DNA of 64,000 nt from positions 1 through 64,000 of the forward strand of contig CP072533.1 in NCBI GenBank assembly GCA_021730205.1, written 5' to 3'. Below, piece by piece: positions 1 to 11,315 of the stretch. Position 1 is the stretch's first letter, and the number at the start of each line of letters is the position of its first letter. A program made the translations under genes and the position numbers. The DNA is from Candidatus Ruthia sp. Cpac_8_S14 (GTDB taxonomy: Bacteria; Pseudomonadota; Gammaproteobacteria; PS1; Pseudothioglobaceae). The notes under the pieces are model-generated. The model was given only the letters and a program-made list of their open reading frames with translations. It did not search any database and was not told the origin of the DNA.

Positions 1-20
1 TTAATTTTAATTTAACTTCC

Positions 21-1322
21 ATGTCGAAAATTTGGTCACAATGTTTAAACACGCTTAGAAACAGTATCCCTCTTTCTCAATATAGTGTATGGATACAGCC
101 CTTAAAAGCACTTGAAAATAACAATACTTTATCTTTATTAGCACCCAATTTACAAGTGCTTAATTATATCAATAAGAACCTGAAAGCACAAATCAAAAAT
201 GCGGTTGCACAACACAACAAAAATCTAAAAATTTTTATTAGTATCGCAGCCAATCAAAATTCACAAAACACCCAACAACACACCACGCCTTTATTTGAAG
301 ACTACACATTTGATAATTTAGTACTAGGCAATGCCAACCAAATGGCTTATGGCGCAACCAAACAAATTGCTGAAAACATAAAAACCTCTCCCTACAATCC
401 TTTTATTATTTATGGTGGTTCAGGCCTTGGAAAGACGCACTTAATGCAAGCTTCTGGACACTTATCAAAAGAAAAAAATCCAAATATTAAAATAATCTAT
501 GTACCTTTGATGGACTTTGTTAGGAACATTACCTCCAGCCTGAGGCACAACACTATTGAAAATATTAAAACTTTTTATCAGTCTGCTGATTTATTATTGG
601 TCGATGATGTCCATTTAATTGCAGGTAAAGAAAAATCTCAAGAAGAATTTTTTCATATTTTTAATTTTCTATTTAGTGGTAAAAAGCAAATTATTTTTAC
701 CTGTGACCAACCACCTAAAAACATCAAATCGCTAGAAGATCGCTTAAAAACCCGATTTTCACAAGGTCTAAACCTACATCTAACCCCACCAGAATTAGAA
801 ATGCGCGCTGCTATTTTGCTTAAAAAAGCACAAAATGAAAAAATTAACATCAACTTAACAGAAGACACTGCTTTGTTTATTGCTAGCCATATTGCCTCTA
901 ATGTTAGAGACCTTGAAGGCGCACTTCTCAAACTCAAAGCCTTTGTTGATTTTTCAAAAATAAATCATGATTTTATCTCTAAAAAAGTTATTGAAACAGC
1001 TTTAGGTGATTTAATCAAACCCCAAATTAAAAACATCGATATTAACGATATACAAAAAGAAGTGGCTAAACACTACGCTTTAACTATCTCTGATTTAAGC
1101 TCAAAATCCCGTAAACAACACACAGTACTTGCCAGACAAATGGCAATATTCATTTGCCATGAATTAAGCTCTTTATCACTGAGCAAAATTGGAAAACATT
1201 TTGGAAATCGAGATCACTCCACTGTTTTACATGCGATTAAAAAAATCAAAGAAAGACACCTAGAGAGTATTGAAATAAAGAATGATTACGAATTAATAAA
1301 ATTAAAATTAGCTAACTTATAA
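21..1322 (+). CDS. dnaA: Chromosomal replication initiator protein DnaA
   Basis: DnaA binds DnaA boxes at the origin, melts DNA and recruits the replicative helicase. The 433-residue protein is slightly shorter than E. coli DnaA (467), mainly in the linker after domain I. Visible parts: N-terminal domain I (about 1-75), AAA+ domain with Walker A GGSGLGKTH near 132-140 and Walker B LLLVDD near 191-196, an arginine-finger region RLKTRF near 241, and the C-terminal DNA-binding domain with the DHSTVLHA signature near residue 400. It is followed by a possible origin spacer and dnaN, the usual dnaA-dnaN order. The annotated start is the first ATG, 20 bases into the window, so the upstream promoter is not visible. 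Confidence 0.97.
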   Translation: MSKIWSQCLNTLRNSIPLSQYSVWIQPLKALENNNTLSLLAPNLQVLNYINKNLKAQIKNAVAQHNKNLKIFISIAANQNSQNTQQHTTPLFEDYTFDNLVLGNANQMAYGATKQIAENIKTSPYNPFIIYGGSGLGKTHLMQASGHLSKEKNPNIKIIYVPLMDFVRNITSSLRHNTIENIKTFYQSADLLLVDDVHLIAGKEKSQEEFFHIFNFLFSGKKQIIFTCDQPPKNIKSLEDRLKTRFSQGLNLHLTPPELEMRAAILLKKAQNEKININLTEDTALFIASHIASNVRDLEGALLKLKAFVDFSKINHDFISKKVIETALGDLIKPQIKNIDINDIQKEVAKHYALTISDLSSKSRKQHTVLARQMAIFICHELSSLSLSKIGKHFGNRDHSTVLHAIKKIKERHLESIEIKNDYELIKLKLANL

Positions 1323-1535
1323 ACATACTCACACCCAACTTATCCAACCAGGTGTTAACAACATTAACAACCCAGACACTTTATAAAATTTATACACATA
1401 TCCACATTTTTTTACATAAAATACTTAAATGTTATCAACAGACTAAAACTTTATCTTTTAAAGAAAAATAACCATTATTAACATAAGATAACCGTACTAA
1501 CAACAACAACAATTTCTTAATAAAAGGATTTTCTA
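1323..1535. other. dnaA-dnaN spacer with DnaA-box-like sites, candidate oriC region
   Basis: This 213-base AT-rich spacer has no gene. It holds one exact match to the DnaA-box consensus TTATNCACA at 1390-1398 (TTATACACA), a one-mismatch site directly after it at 1398-1406 (ATATCCACA), and another at 1432-1440 (TTATCAACA). Three sites in about 50 bases suggest either the origin or DnaA autoregulation of dnaN. In many gammaproteobacteria the origin lies upstream of dnaA instead, which is outside this window, so the origin call is tentative. Confidence 0.4.
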
Positions 1536-2639
1536 ATGGACATACAACTCACCGTTAAAGAACTACTTAAACCTCTACAAACAGTTATTGGTGTAGTTGA
1601 GAAAAAACAAACATTACCCATCCTTTCTCATGTCCTTATCCAACTTAAAGATAATTTATTAACTTTAACCACAACAGACATGGAAATCGAGATAAGAGCT
1701 TCTCAAGTTATAAAAACCCAAGAAGAAGCTTCTTTTACAATTTATGCAAAAATTTTAATTGATATCATAAAAAAATTATCAGAAGACACTATAATTGAAT
1801 TTATTATTGAAAGTTCTAAAATTTACATTAAAACTAATAAAAATTCATTTGAGCTTAATACCTTTAATCATCAAGATTTTCTATCATTACCAAAAATAGA
1901 AGACAGTGATATAATTAAAATTAAACGGCATGTTTTAAAAAATTTAATTGAAAACACTAGTTTTTCAATGGGTAACCAAGACATTAGAGCTTACTTAAAC
2001 GGTTTATACTTTGAGGTTGATAAAAATAGTATCACCGTTGTTGCAACTGATGGTCATCGACTTTCCATTGGCGAAGTGAAACAAGTCAACAACTTATCCA
2101 ATAAAAAAACAATTATTTTGCCAAGAAAAGCGGTACTTGAATTAACCAAGCTACTTAATAAAAATAAATATGAAGAAATTACCATCCATTTATCAGATAA
2201 TTATTTTTATCTTATTAGTGATAATACGACTATTATTAGTCGATTGATTGATGGTAATTTCCCTAACTATTTACAAGTATTACCCACAAATTTTAACAAC
2301 ACCATTATTATCGATCGCTTAGCTTTTTTAAATTCACTACAGCAAGCCTCAATTTTTGTTGAAGAACGAACTAAAGGTGTTAAATTAGTATTTAAGAATT
2401 CACAACTACACATTTTTTCACATTCTAAAAGAGGGCAGGCCAAAACACAAATCAGCACTAAAAATTTTGATAAAGAAATTGAAATTGCATTTAACATTCA
2501 CTACTTGATTTCAATTTTAGAAAAATTACACACCAACGAAATTAATATGATAGTATCTGGTGAAGAAAACCAATCTTGTTTACTAAGTGGTATGAATGAT
2601 GACATTTATCAATATGTTGTTATGCCTATGCGTATTTAA
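1536..2639 (+). CDS. dnaN: DNA polymerase III beta subunit (sliding clamp)
   Basis: DnaN forms the ring clamp that holds DNA polymerase III on DNA and is the docking site for many repair enzymes. The 367-residue length matches the family (366 in E. coli). The protein has the three-domain clamp pattern, with the LPILSHVLI motif near residue 28, the ATDGHRLS motif near residue 171 and the typical clamp C-terminus VMPMRI. An AAAAGGA ribosome binding site precedes the ATG. It probably shares a transcript with dnaA; the usual third gene of this operon, recF, is decayed just downstream. Confidence 0.97.
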   Translation: MDIQLTVKELLKPLQTVIGVVEKKQTLPILSHVLIQLKDNLLTLTTTDMEIEIRASQVIKTQEEASFTIYAKILIDIIKKLSEDTIIEFIIESSKIYIKTNKNSFELNTFNHQDFLSLPKIEDSDIIKIKRHVLKNLIENTSFSMGNQDIRAYLNGLYFEVDKNSITVVATDGHRLSIGEVKQVNNLSNKKTIILPRKAVLELTKLLNKNKYEEITIHLSDNYFYLISDNTTIISRLIDGNFPNYLQVLPTNFNNTIIIDRLAFLNSLQQASIFVEERTKGVKLVFKNSQLHIFSHSKRGQAKTQISTKNFDKEIEIAFNIHYLISILEKLHTNEINMIVSGEENQSCLLSGMNDDIYQYVVMPMRI

Positions 2640-2640
2640 T

Positions 2641-2960
2641 ATTATTAATTCCCATGACTGTTATTAATTAATTGATTAATAATCAATTAATTAAACCTGT
2701 AAAAAAAATTAATTTATATATTGCTCATGGTGAAATCAATTTAATTAAAACTATTTATTATTTAGGCTAACCCAATTGCACTTATTGACGATATTTTATC
2801 TGAATCAAACAAGGAAAAAAATTAAAATAATATTGCACTATTTAAACATCTTGGATGTGCAAAATTTTATGACGAATATTAATCATAATTTACCTTTGAT
2901 TAAAGATGAAGTACAAATATTTTTTTCATATTAACAAAGGTGTTACCATGCTTTTATTAC
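2641..2960 (+). pseudogene. recF: recF remnant (DNA replication and repair protein)
   Basis: RecF, an ABC-type ATPase that loads RecA at gaps, normally lies between dnaN and gyrB. Here the interval is only about 420 bases and holds fragments of its C-terminal part. Frame 2772 onward reads PIALIDDILSESNKEKN and then a stop, matching the RecF Walker B/D-loop region (LLLDDxxSELD). A later segment (about 2825-2880) reads like the sequence after that motif, and INKGVT near 2935 resembles the RecF C-terminal end. Most of the gene (over 350 codons normally) is deleted and the rest has stops in every frame. An AT-only palindrome lies at 2664-2694. Identification rests on position plus the motif. Confidence 0.75.
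2664..2694. repeat. 15-bp inverted repeat with one-base centre in the recF remnant
   Basis: Arms 2664-2678 and 2680-2694 are exact reverse complements (TTAATTAATTGATTA and its complement). It lies 25 bases after the dnaN stop. The stem is nearly all A and T, with no T-tract after it, so a strong terminator is unlikely. Confidence 0.8.
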
Positions 2961-3047
2961 TTTATAATAATTATTGCTACATCCCTTTAAATATAACAGA
3001 ATAAACAACAATCAAAACCATAAATAAACAGGATTTATCTGTTTTCG

Positions 3048-3056
3048 TGGTATAAT
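3048..3056 (+). promoter_or_regulatory. Extended -10 promoter for gyrB
   Basis: The sequence TGGTATAAT gives a perfect -10 hexamer (3051-3056) with the TGn extension. It lies about 24 bases before the chosen gyrB ATG at 3080, so the 5' leader would be very short. No strong -35 box is evident, which an extended -10 can tolerate. Confidence 0.5.
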
Positions 3057-3058
3057 AA

Positions 3059-5488
<2,430 letters not shown>

Positions 5489-5517
5489 TAAAAACTAATA
5501 CAAATAAGGAGACAAGT

Positions 5518-6405
5518 ATGTCAAATAAACATCCAGTTATTGTAGTGACAGGCTCATCAGGCGCTGGAACAACCTTTGTTAAACGTGCTTTTGAGCATAT
5601 TTTTAGAAAAGAAAGTATTAATCCTTTGATTGTTGAGGGGGATAGTTTTCACAAATATGATCGTGCCTCAATGAAAGCAAATGTTAAAAAACAAGGAGAT
5701 TTGGGCAATAATTTCTTTTCTCATTTTGGCCCTGATGCTAATTTATTTGAAAAAATCGAACAAACTTTCAAAGATTATAGCGAAACAGGCAAATGTGATC
5801 GTCGTTATTATTTGCACTCTGAGGAAGAGGCTGTTGAACATAACCAACGTCTAAACACCGATTTAAACCCAGGCGAGTTTACCCTTTGGGAAGAAGTAGG
5901 TGGTGGTACAGATTTATTATTTTATGAAGGTTTGCATGGCACAGTAGTTACAGGCGATGTAAATATGGCACAATATGGTGACTTAAAAATTGGTGTTGTA
6001 CCTAGTGTTAATCTTGAATGGATTCAAAAAATTCATCGTGATAATACAGAAAGAGGCTATTCAGCAGAAGAAATAGTCGATACCATTTTGCGTAGAATGC
6101 CAGATTATATTAACTATATAACACCACAATTCTCACAAACAGATATTAATTTCCAACGTGTGGCAACGGTAGATACTTCCAACCCTTTTATCGCTCGAGA
6201 TATTCCAACACCAGATGAAAGTTTTGTAGTGATTCGCTTTAATGATTTAAACAAAACACCTGTTGATCTTGTGTACTTATGCAATATGATTAATGGCTCG
6301 TTTATGTCTAGATGCAACACTATCGTTGTTCCAGGTGGAAAAATGAGCTTAACAATGGAAATTATTCTTTATCCAATTATTAAAAAAATGATTGAAAATA
6401 AGTAA
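5518..6405 (+). CDS. prkB: Phosphoribulokinase
   Basis: This enzyme phosphorylates ribulose 5-phosphate to ribulose 1,5-bisphosphate, the CO2 acceptor of the Calvin cycle. The 295-residue length fits the proteobacterial (octameric) class I form. The P-loop is at about 12-19 (GSSGAGTT), with the conserved acidic and basic segments VEGDSFHKYDR near 39 and RRYYLHS near 95, and FYEGLHG near 138. An AAGGAG ribosome binding site precedes the ATG. The gene follows gyrB by 29 bases and may be co-transcribed. It is the clearest sign that the organism is an autotroph; RuBisCO is not in this window. Confidence 0.95.
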   Translation: MSNKHPVIVVTGSSGAGTTFVKRAFEHIFRKESINPLIVEGDSFHKYDRASMKANVKKQGDLGNNFFSHFGPDANLFEKIEQTFKDYSETGKCDRRYYLHSEEEAVEHNQRLNTDLNPGEFTLWEEVGGGTDLLFYEGLHGTVVTGDVNMAQYGDLKIGVVPSVNLEWIQKIHRDNTERGYSAEEIVDTILRRMPDYINYITPQFSQTDINFQRVATVDTSNPFIARDIPTPDESFVVIRFNDLNKTPVDLVYLCNMINGSFMSRCNTIVVPGGKMSLTMEIILYPIIKKMIENK

Positions 6406-6867
6406 GTTTTATTTTTAAGTAGATGTAAGCAACAAGCACCCCCTCCCTTTAAAGCCCAGTTTTTTATTTATTGGTATTATGAGTGTGATTTTACTGCCAT
6501 TAGTGGTATTATTGGTTTCAATATTTTAAAGTTTACTAGTAGTGATGTCTAAGTTGTGCAATGAGTACATTATTATCTTATACTTTGTATAATTCTATGT
6601 TCGCTATTAATGCGACGAGAGTAGTAGCCAGTAAAATCATGCTTTAATGGTTAGGTTTTACCTTATGCCCATTATAAGGCGTATTTAATATCTTTAATTA
6701 GGATGTTGATGCGTTTTAATATTTTCTTTATCTTTATTTTAAAATAACGCTAAAATTCACTTTTTTTAAGTCGCACCAGGTATGTGCAAATTCTGTTATA
6801 TCCTTTACCAAAACTATAAAAAAGCATATTTTTTTATACTAAATCCTTGTTTTTGTCTATTCAAGGC
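6406..6867. other. Gene-free interval between prk and leuS
   Basis: About 460 bases lie between two convergent genes. No open frame here looks real and I recognise no protein family. There are short open stretches on both strands, for example a plus-strand hydrophobic run near 6478-6526 and a minus-strand run near 6590-6645, so a decayed gene is possible. In many relatives leuS is followed by lptE and holA, but I could not confirm traces of either. Confidence 0.4.
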
Positions 6868-9318
6868 TTATTTGACAACAATGTTAACCAATTTATTCGG
6901 TATAACAATCACTTTGACGATAGTTTTTCCTTTGGTGAATTTGGTAATATTTTCATTCGCTAATGCTTGCACTTCAACTTGCGTTTTATCAGTATCAGCG
7001 CTGAGCATTAACTTGGCACGTAGTTTACCATTTACTTGAACGATAATTTTCACTTCGTCTTGAGCCAGTGCTGATTCATCAATACTTGGCCATGGCTCGT
7101 TGATAATCGCCTTTGTATTGCCTAGTTCTTGCCACAAGTGATGGCATAGGTGCGGTGAAATTGGGCTTAGGGTTTTAAGTAAGATATGGATAGATTCTTG
7201 GCGAACTGCCATAGAAGTTTCGCTGATATCATTAAATTTTGACAAGGCATTGCACAGTTCCATAAGTGCGGCAATAACGGTATTAAACAAATGCCTGCGA
7301 CTCATATCATCGGTAATTTTGCTAAGTGTTTGATAAGTCTTAAAGCGGATATCTTTTTGGGCTTTACTAAAATTGTCTAAAGTGCCAATAGCGTGATTTT
7401 CATGGTCTTGGATAAAACCTTTAACTAGGCGATAAACTTTGTTAATAAAGCGGTATGCGCCTTCTAGACCTGAATCACTCCATTCTAGGTCTTGGGTTGG
7501 TGGTGCGGCAAATAAGATGAATAGACGCACTGTATCAGCGCCATATTTTTCAATCATTTGTGCAGGGTCAACGGTATTTCCTTTGGATTTACTCATCTTG
7601 GCACCATTTTTAAGCACCATGCCTTGGGTGAGTAAGTTTTTAAACGGCTCGTCGTTTTTAATAAGACCCTCATCACGTAATAATTTATTAAAAAATCTAG
7701 CATAAAGCAAGTGCAAAATCGCATGTTCAATACCGCCAATATATTGGTCTACACCGCCATTGGCTAGCCAATAGTTGACTCGTTTGTCTAGCATTTTGTT
7801 GTTATTATCTTTGCAAGTATAGCGGGCAAAATACCAAGATGATTCAAAGAAAGTGTCAAAAGTATCAGTTTCTCGCTTTGCTGCCTCGCCACATTTCGGG
7901 CAAATTGTTTGATAAAATTCGGGTATTTTTTTAATCGGCAAGCCAATACCATCAAAACCCACTTCCTCAGGCAAAACAACGGGTAAGTCGGCTTCAGATA
8001 CTGCCACTGCTCCGCAACTTGGACAGTTGATGATGGGGATTGGACAGCCCCAGTAGCGTTGGCGTGATACACCCCAATCACGCAGACGGTAGTTGGTTTT
8101 TTTGCTGCCTAGGTTTTTGTCTGTTAAGGTTTTGGTAATACCGTTAAAGGCTTGCTCGAAGTTCATGCTGTTAAATTCACCTGAGTTAAACAACACGCCT
8201 TTGTCAGTCATGGCATTTTCATCAATATTTTCGTTTTCATTAATGACTTGTTTGATGGCAATGTCGTATTTTTTGGCAAATTCATAATCTCGTTCATCAT
8301 GTGCAGGTACACTCATAACTACGCCTGTGCCGTAGCTCATTAAGACAAAATTAGCAACCCAAATAGGCACGTCCTCATTTGTGATTGGGTGTGTGCATTT
8401 GAGCCCAGAATCAATGCCCTTTTTTTCCATGGTTTCCATTGCCGCTTCGGTGGTTTTCAGGATTCTAAACTCGTCAATAACGGCTTGCACTTGTGGGTTA
8501 TTTCTGCCCGCCTCAAGCGCAAGAGGATGTTCACTGGCGATGGCTAGGTAGGTAACACCCATGAGTGTGTCTGGACGAGTGGTGTAAACTCTAAGCGAAT
8601 CGGCATTACACCTAGGAAAATCAATCTCTAGACCAACAGATCTACCAATCCAATTTTTTTGCATGGTTTTGACGGCATCTGGCCAGCCATTAAGTTTATC
8701 TAAATCACTGAGTAATTCATCGGCATAATCAGTGATACGCATAAACCATTGTGAGATTTCTTTTTTCTCAATCAGGGTATTAGAGCGCCATCCACACCCA
8801 TCAATCACTTGTTCATTTGCCAACACGGTTTGATCAACAGGATCCCAATTAACAATGGCATTTTTCTTATATACCAAGCCTTTTTCAAACAACCTAATGA
8901 ATAACCACTGTTCCCAACGATAATATTTTGGGTGGCAAGTGGCAATTTCGCGCGACCAATCATAACCAAAACCTAGTTGGCTTAATTGGGTTCTCATATA
9001 ATCGATATTTTTATAGGTCCACTTGGCTGGTAGGACTTTGTTCTTTAATGCGGCGTTTTCAGCTGGCAAGCCAAACCCATCCCAACCAATCGGCTGCATG
9101 ACATTTTTGCCCTGCATTTTTTGATAGCGTGAAATCACATCACCAATACTATAATTACGCACATGCCCCATGTGTAAACGTCCAGACGGATAAGGGAACA
9201 TACTCAAGCAGTAATATTTTTCTTTTGAAGTGTCTTCGCTGACTTCAAAAGATTTATTTTCTTGCCAATATTTTTGCGCTTGCGCCTCAATTTGTTGAGC
9301 GTTATATTCTGAGTTCAT
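6868..9318 (-). CDS. leuS: Leucyl-tRNA synthetase
   Basis: LeuS is a class I aminoacyl-tRNA synthetase that charges tRNA-Leu. The 816-residue protein has the HIGH-type motif in [15 protein letters not shown] (about 43-57), an editing (CP1) domain with the T-rich segment [13 protein letters not shown] near 245, two zinc-type CxxC clusters (CPSCG and CPKCG, 435-480), KMSKS near 575, and the C-terminal anticodon-binding and tail domains. Its ATG overlaps the stop of pyrD by 4 bases (ATGA), so the two are translationally coupled. Confidence 0.97.
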   Translation of the reverse strand: MNSEYNAQQIEAQAQKYWQENKSFEVSEDTSKEKYYCLSMFPYPSGRLHMGHVRNYSIGDVISRYQKMQGKNVMQPIGWDGFGLPAENAALKNKVLPAKWTYKNIDYMRTQLSQLGFGYDWSREIATCHPKYYRWEQWLFIRLFEKGLVYKKNAIVNWDPVDQTVLANEQVIDGCGWRSNTLIEKKEISQWFMRITDYADELLSDLDKLNGWPDAVKTMQKNWIGRSVGLEIDFPRCNADSLRVYTTRPDTLMGVTYLAIASEHPLALEAGRNNPQVQAVIDEFRILKTTEAAMETMEKKGIDSGLKCTHPITNEDVPIWVANFVLMSYGTGVVMSVPAHDERDYEFAKKYDIAIKQVINENENIDENAMTDKGVLFNSGEFNSMNFEQAFNGITKTLTDKNLGSKKTNYRLRDWGVSRQRYWGCPIPIINCPSCGAVAVSEADLPVVLPEEVGFDGIGLPIKKIPEFYQTICPKCGEAAKRETDTFDTFFESSWYFARYTCKDNNNKMLDKRVNYWLANGGVDQYIGGIEHAILHLLYARFFNKLLRDEGLIKNDEPFKNLLTQGMVLKNGAKMSKSKGNTVDPAQMIEKYGADTVRLFILFAAPPTQDLEWSDSGLEGAYRFINKVYRLVKGFIQDHENHAIGTLDNFSKAQKDIRFKTYQTLSKITDDMSRRHLFNTVIAALMELCNALSKFNDISETSMAVRQESIHILLKTLSPISPHLCHHLWQELGNTKAIINEPWPSIDESALAQDEVKIIVQVNGKLRAKLMLSADTDKTQVEVQALANENITKFTKGKTIVKVIVIPNKLVNIVVK

Positions 9319-10292
9319 AAGGTGTTTTTGTTGGTATTAGTGTCACAAAAGGCTGATGTAGTAGAATTTAGCTCTAATGTGCCCACTAAATCACCAACAC
9401 TATCCAAATTGTTTTCATTTAAATATTCACTAATACCATCGTTGATTTTATGACACACTAATGGGTTATAAAACAGCGCCGTACCTATACCAATAGTGGC
9501 TGCACCTGCGATGATGAATTCTATTGCATCATTAGTAGTGGTAATACCACCTTGACCAATAATGGGCACATTGTGACGTTTGCTGATTTGATAAACTTGA
9601 TGTACTTTTAACAGAGCGATTGGTTTAATAGCAGAACCAGATAGACCACCTTGATTGTTACCAATGATTGGTTTTTTAGTTTTAGTGTCAATGGACATGC
9701 CCATAAGCGTGTTAATCACTGCCAAACCGTCAGTACCTGCATCAATACAGCGTTGGGCGCTAAAAGCAATGTCAGTTTGGTTGGGCGATAGTTTAGTGAT
9801 AATAGGTTTAGTGGTATTTTTTCGGCAAATTTCTACGACTCGATAAGACATATCTGGGTCATTACCAAAAGCCACGCCACCTTCTTTAACATTTGGACAA
9901 GAGATGTTAATTTCAATTGCGTCAATATCTGTATTGTCAAAACGTTTGGCAATTTCGCCATATTCTTCAACGGATGAGCCAGAAATGTTAATGATAAAAT
10001 GAGTTTCGGCTTTATCCAATTTTGGTAGGATATTATTAATTACCACATCAGTGCCAGGATTTTGCAATCCAACGGCATTAATCATACCACTAGGTGTTTC
10101 ACATACTCGATGAGGTATATTGCCTAAACATGGCTCTAGGGTTGTGCCTTTAAGACAAACTGCGCCCACATCAGTGTTAGAAAATCCATCAATACGTGTA
10201 TATTCCTCACCAAAGCCAACACAGCCCGATAAAAGAACAATGGGGGAGTTTAGCGAAAGCCCGCAGAATTTGGTCTTTAAGTTATTAAACAT
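9315..10292 (-). CDS. pyrD: Dihydroorotate dehydrogenase, class 1B type
   Basis: This flavoenzyme oxidises dihydroorotate to orotate in pyrimidine synthesis. The 325-residue sequence is of the class 1 type: cytosolic, no N-terminal membrane helix, and a cysteine as active base in the [11 protein letters not shown] segment near residue 130. Class 2 enzymes, usual in gammaproteobacteria such as E. coli, have a serine and a membrane anchor. The overall pattern ([28 protein letters not shown]) is closest to class 1B, which normally pairs with PyrK, an iron-sulfur/FAD subunit using NAD+. No pyrK is adjacent. The gene is the first of a pyrD-leuS pair, divergent from bioD. Confidence 0.85.
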   Translation of the reverse strand: MFNNLKTKFCGLSLNSPIVLLSGCVGFGEEYTRIDGFSNTDVGAVCLKGTTLEPCLGNIPHRVCETPSGMINAVGLQNPGTDVVINNILPKLDKAETHFIINISGSSVEEYGEIAKRFDNTDIDAIEINISCPNVKEGGVAFGNDPDMSYRVVEICRKNTTKPIITKLSPNQTDIAFSAQRCIDAGTDGLAVINTLMGMSIDTKTKKPIIGNNQGGLSGSAIKPIALLKVHQVYQISKRHNVPIIGQGGITTTNDAIEFIIAGAATIGIGTALFYNPLVCHKINDGISEYLNENNLDSVGDLVGTLELNSTTSAFCDTNTNKNTL

Positions 10293-10331
10293 GGGTGGTA
10301 TTATACATTTTTGCTGTTAAAATTATTATTC

Positions 10332-10988
10332 ATGAAAGGATTATTCATTAGTGGCAGTGACACCAATGTTGGTAAAACATTTATTGCTCAGTATTTAATT
10401 AGTTTATTAGCAAGCTTTCGCAAGGTAAGTGTTAGAAAACCAGTTGAAAGTGACTGTGAAAATCAGAATGGGCAGCTGATACCAAAAGATGCCTTATTAT
10501 TATCCAAAGCTTGCAATATTAATGAGCCAATTGACAAAGTATGCCGATATAAGTTTGAGGCGTGTAGTAGTGCGCAAATAGCAAGCCAAGCCTTGGGGTT
10601 AAAACTTACCCTAGATGATTTGGTTGATGCTTGCATGGTAGATGAGTTTGTTGTTGTTGAGGGGTCGGGTGGATTGTTTTCTCCAATAGCAATACAAGCA
10701 TTAAACAGTGATTTAATTCAAGCGCTTTATATGCCTGTAGTGCTGGTGGTTAAAGATGAGTTAGGTGCGGTCAATCAGGCGTTGCTTAGTATTAACGCGG
10801 CTCAGCGTTGTGGGCTTAATATAAGCATGCTAGTGTTGAATCAAATTCAACCTAATTTGTTAAAAAATGCACAAGCAATCGCTCAGTATACGGACATTGA
10901 TATCAATGTGTTTAATCAAGATGATTTAACAGCGTTTGAAAGCCAAGTTGAGAAAATTCTATATAGTGATTTAATCAAGCAGCGTTAA
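10332..10988 (+). CDS. bioD: Dethiobiotin synthetase
   Basis: BioD closes the ureido ring of biotin precursor DAPA using CO2 and ATP to form dethiobiotin. The 218-residue protein has the P-loop GSDTNVGKT at about 7-15, the KPVES segment near 37 and VEGSGGLFSPI near 113, which are typical of the family. ATG 10332 gives the standard MKGLFISG start; seven extra upstream codons in the frame are unlikely. It is divergent from pyrD with only 39 bases between the starts, and its 3' end touches the sspB remnant on the other strand. No other biotin gene is next to it. Confidence 0.93.
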   Translation: MKGLFISGSDTNVGKTFIAQYLISLLASFRKVSVRKPVESDCENQNGQLIPKDALLLSKACNINEPIDKVCRYKFEACSSAQIASQALGLKLTLDDLVDACMVDEFVVVEGSGGLFSPIAIQALNSDLIQALYMPVVLVVKDELGAVNQALLSINAAQRCGLNISMLVLNQIQPNLLKNAQAIAQYTDIDINVFNQDDLTAFESQVEKILYSDLIKQR

Positions 10989-11307
10989 ATTTTGTTTTTT
11001 TCTTCGGTTTTAAAGAACATGCCTTCGTTGTTTTCACCTGTATGAATGCTAGCAACTACATTGATAGGCACAAAGATATTAACTAATTTATTAGAAAATC
11101 TTGCTTTAAAACTAAGACTGTTATTATTACATGTGTTGCGTTTCTGGCAATATTTAGAACAATTTTATCCTGTTGAATGAATTGCTTTGGTACAACTGCG
11201 CCTGAATAGGCGCAGTTGTACCAATATGTGAGGGGTTAGCTCAGCGTCTCTTTCATCCATGCGTGATAGGCTCTGATTAAATAAGGTGTTACAGAGGCAC
11301 AGCCCAT
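10985..11307 (-). pseudogene. sspB: sspB pseudogene (ClpXP adaptor, stringent starvation protein B)
   Basis: SspB delivers ssrA-tagged proteins to ClpXP and normally follows sspA, as here. Reading from ATG 11307, frame 1 gives TPYLIRAYHAWMKET and then a stop; the next frame gives LTPHILVQL; frame 1 resumes with VVPKQFIQQDKIVLNIARNA; another frame ends NNSLSFKARFSNKLVNIFVP through GENNEGMFFK to a stop at 10985. Every block lines up in order with SspB (RPYLLRA, LTPHLVVD, IVLNIAPRA, FNARFGG, VPLAAVLAIYARENG). At least three frame changes make it non-functional. A 16-bp inverted repeat sits in the middle (11187-11224). Confidence 0.88.
11187..11224. repeat. 16-bp perfect inverted repeat inside the sspB remnant
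   Basis: Arm 11187-11202 (TTGGTACAACTGCGCC) is the exact reverse complement of 11209-11224, with a 6-base loop TGAATA. The stem is more GC-rich than its surroundings and lacks a T-tract, so it is not a classical terminator. It covers the decayed LVQL segment of sspB. Confidence 0.85.
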
Positions 11308-11315
11308 TGTTTTTT

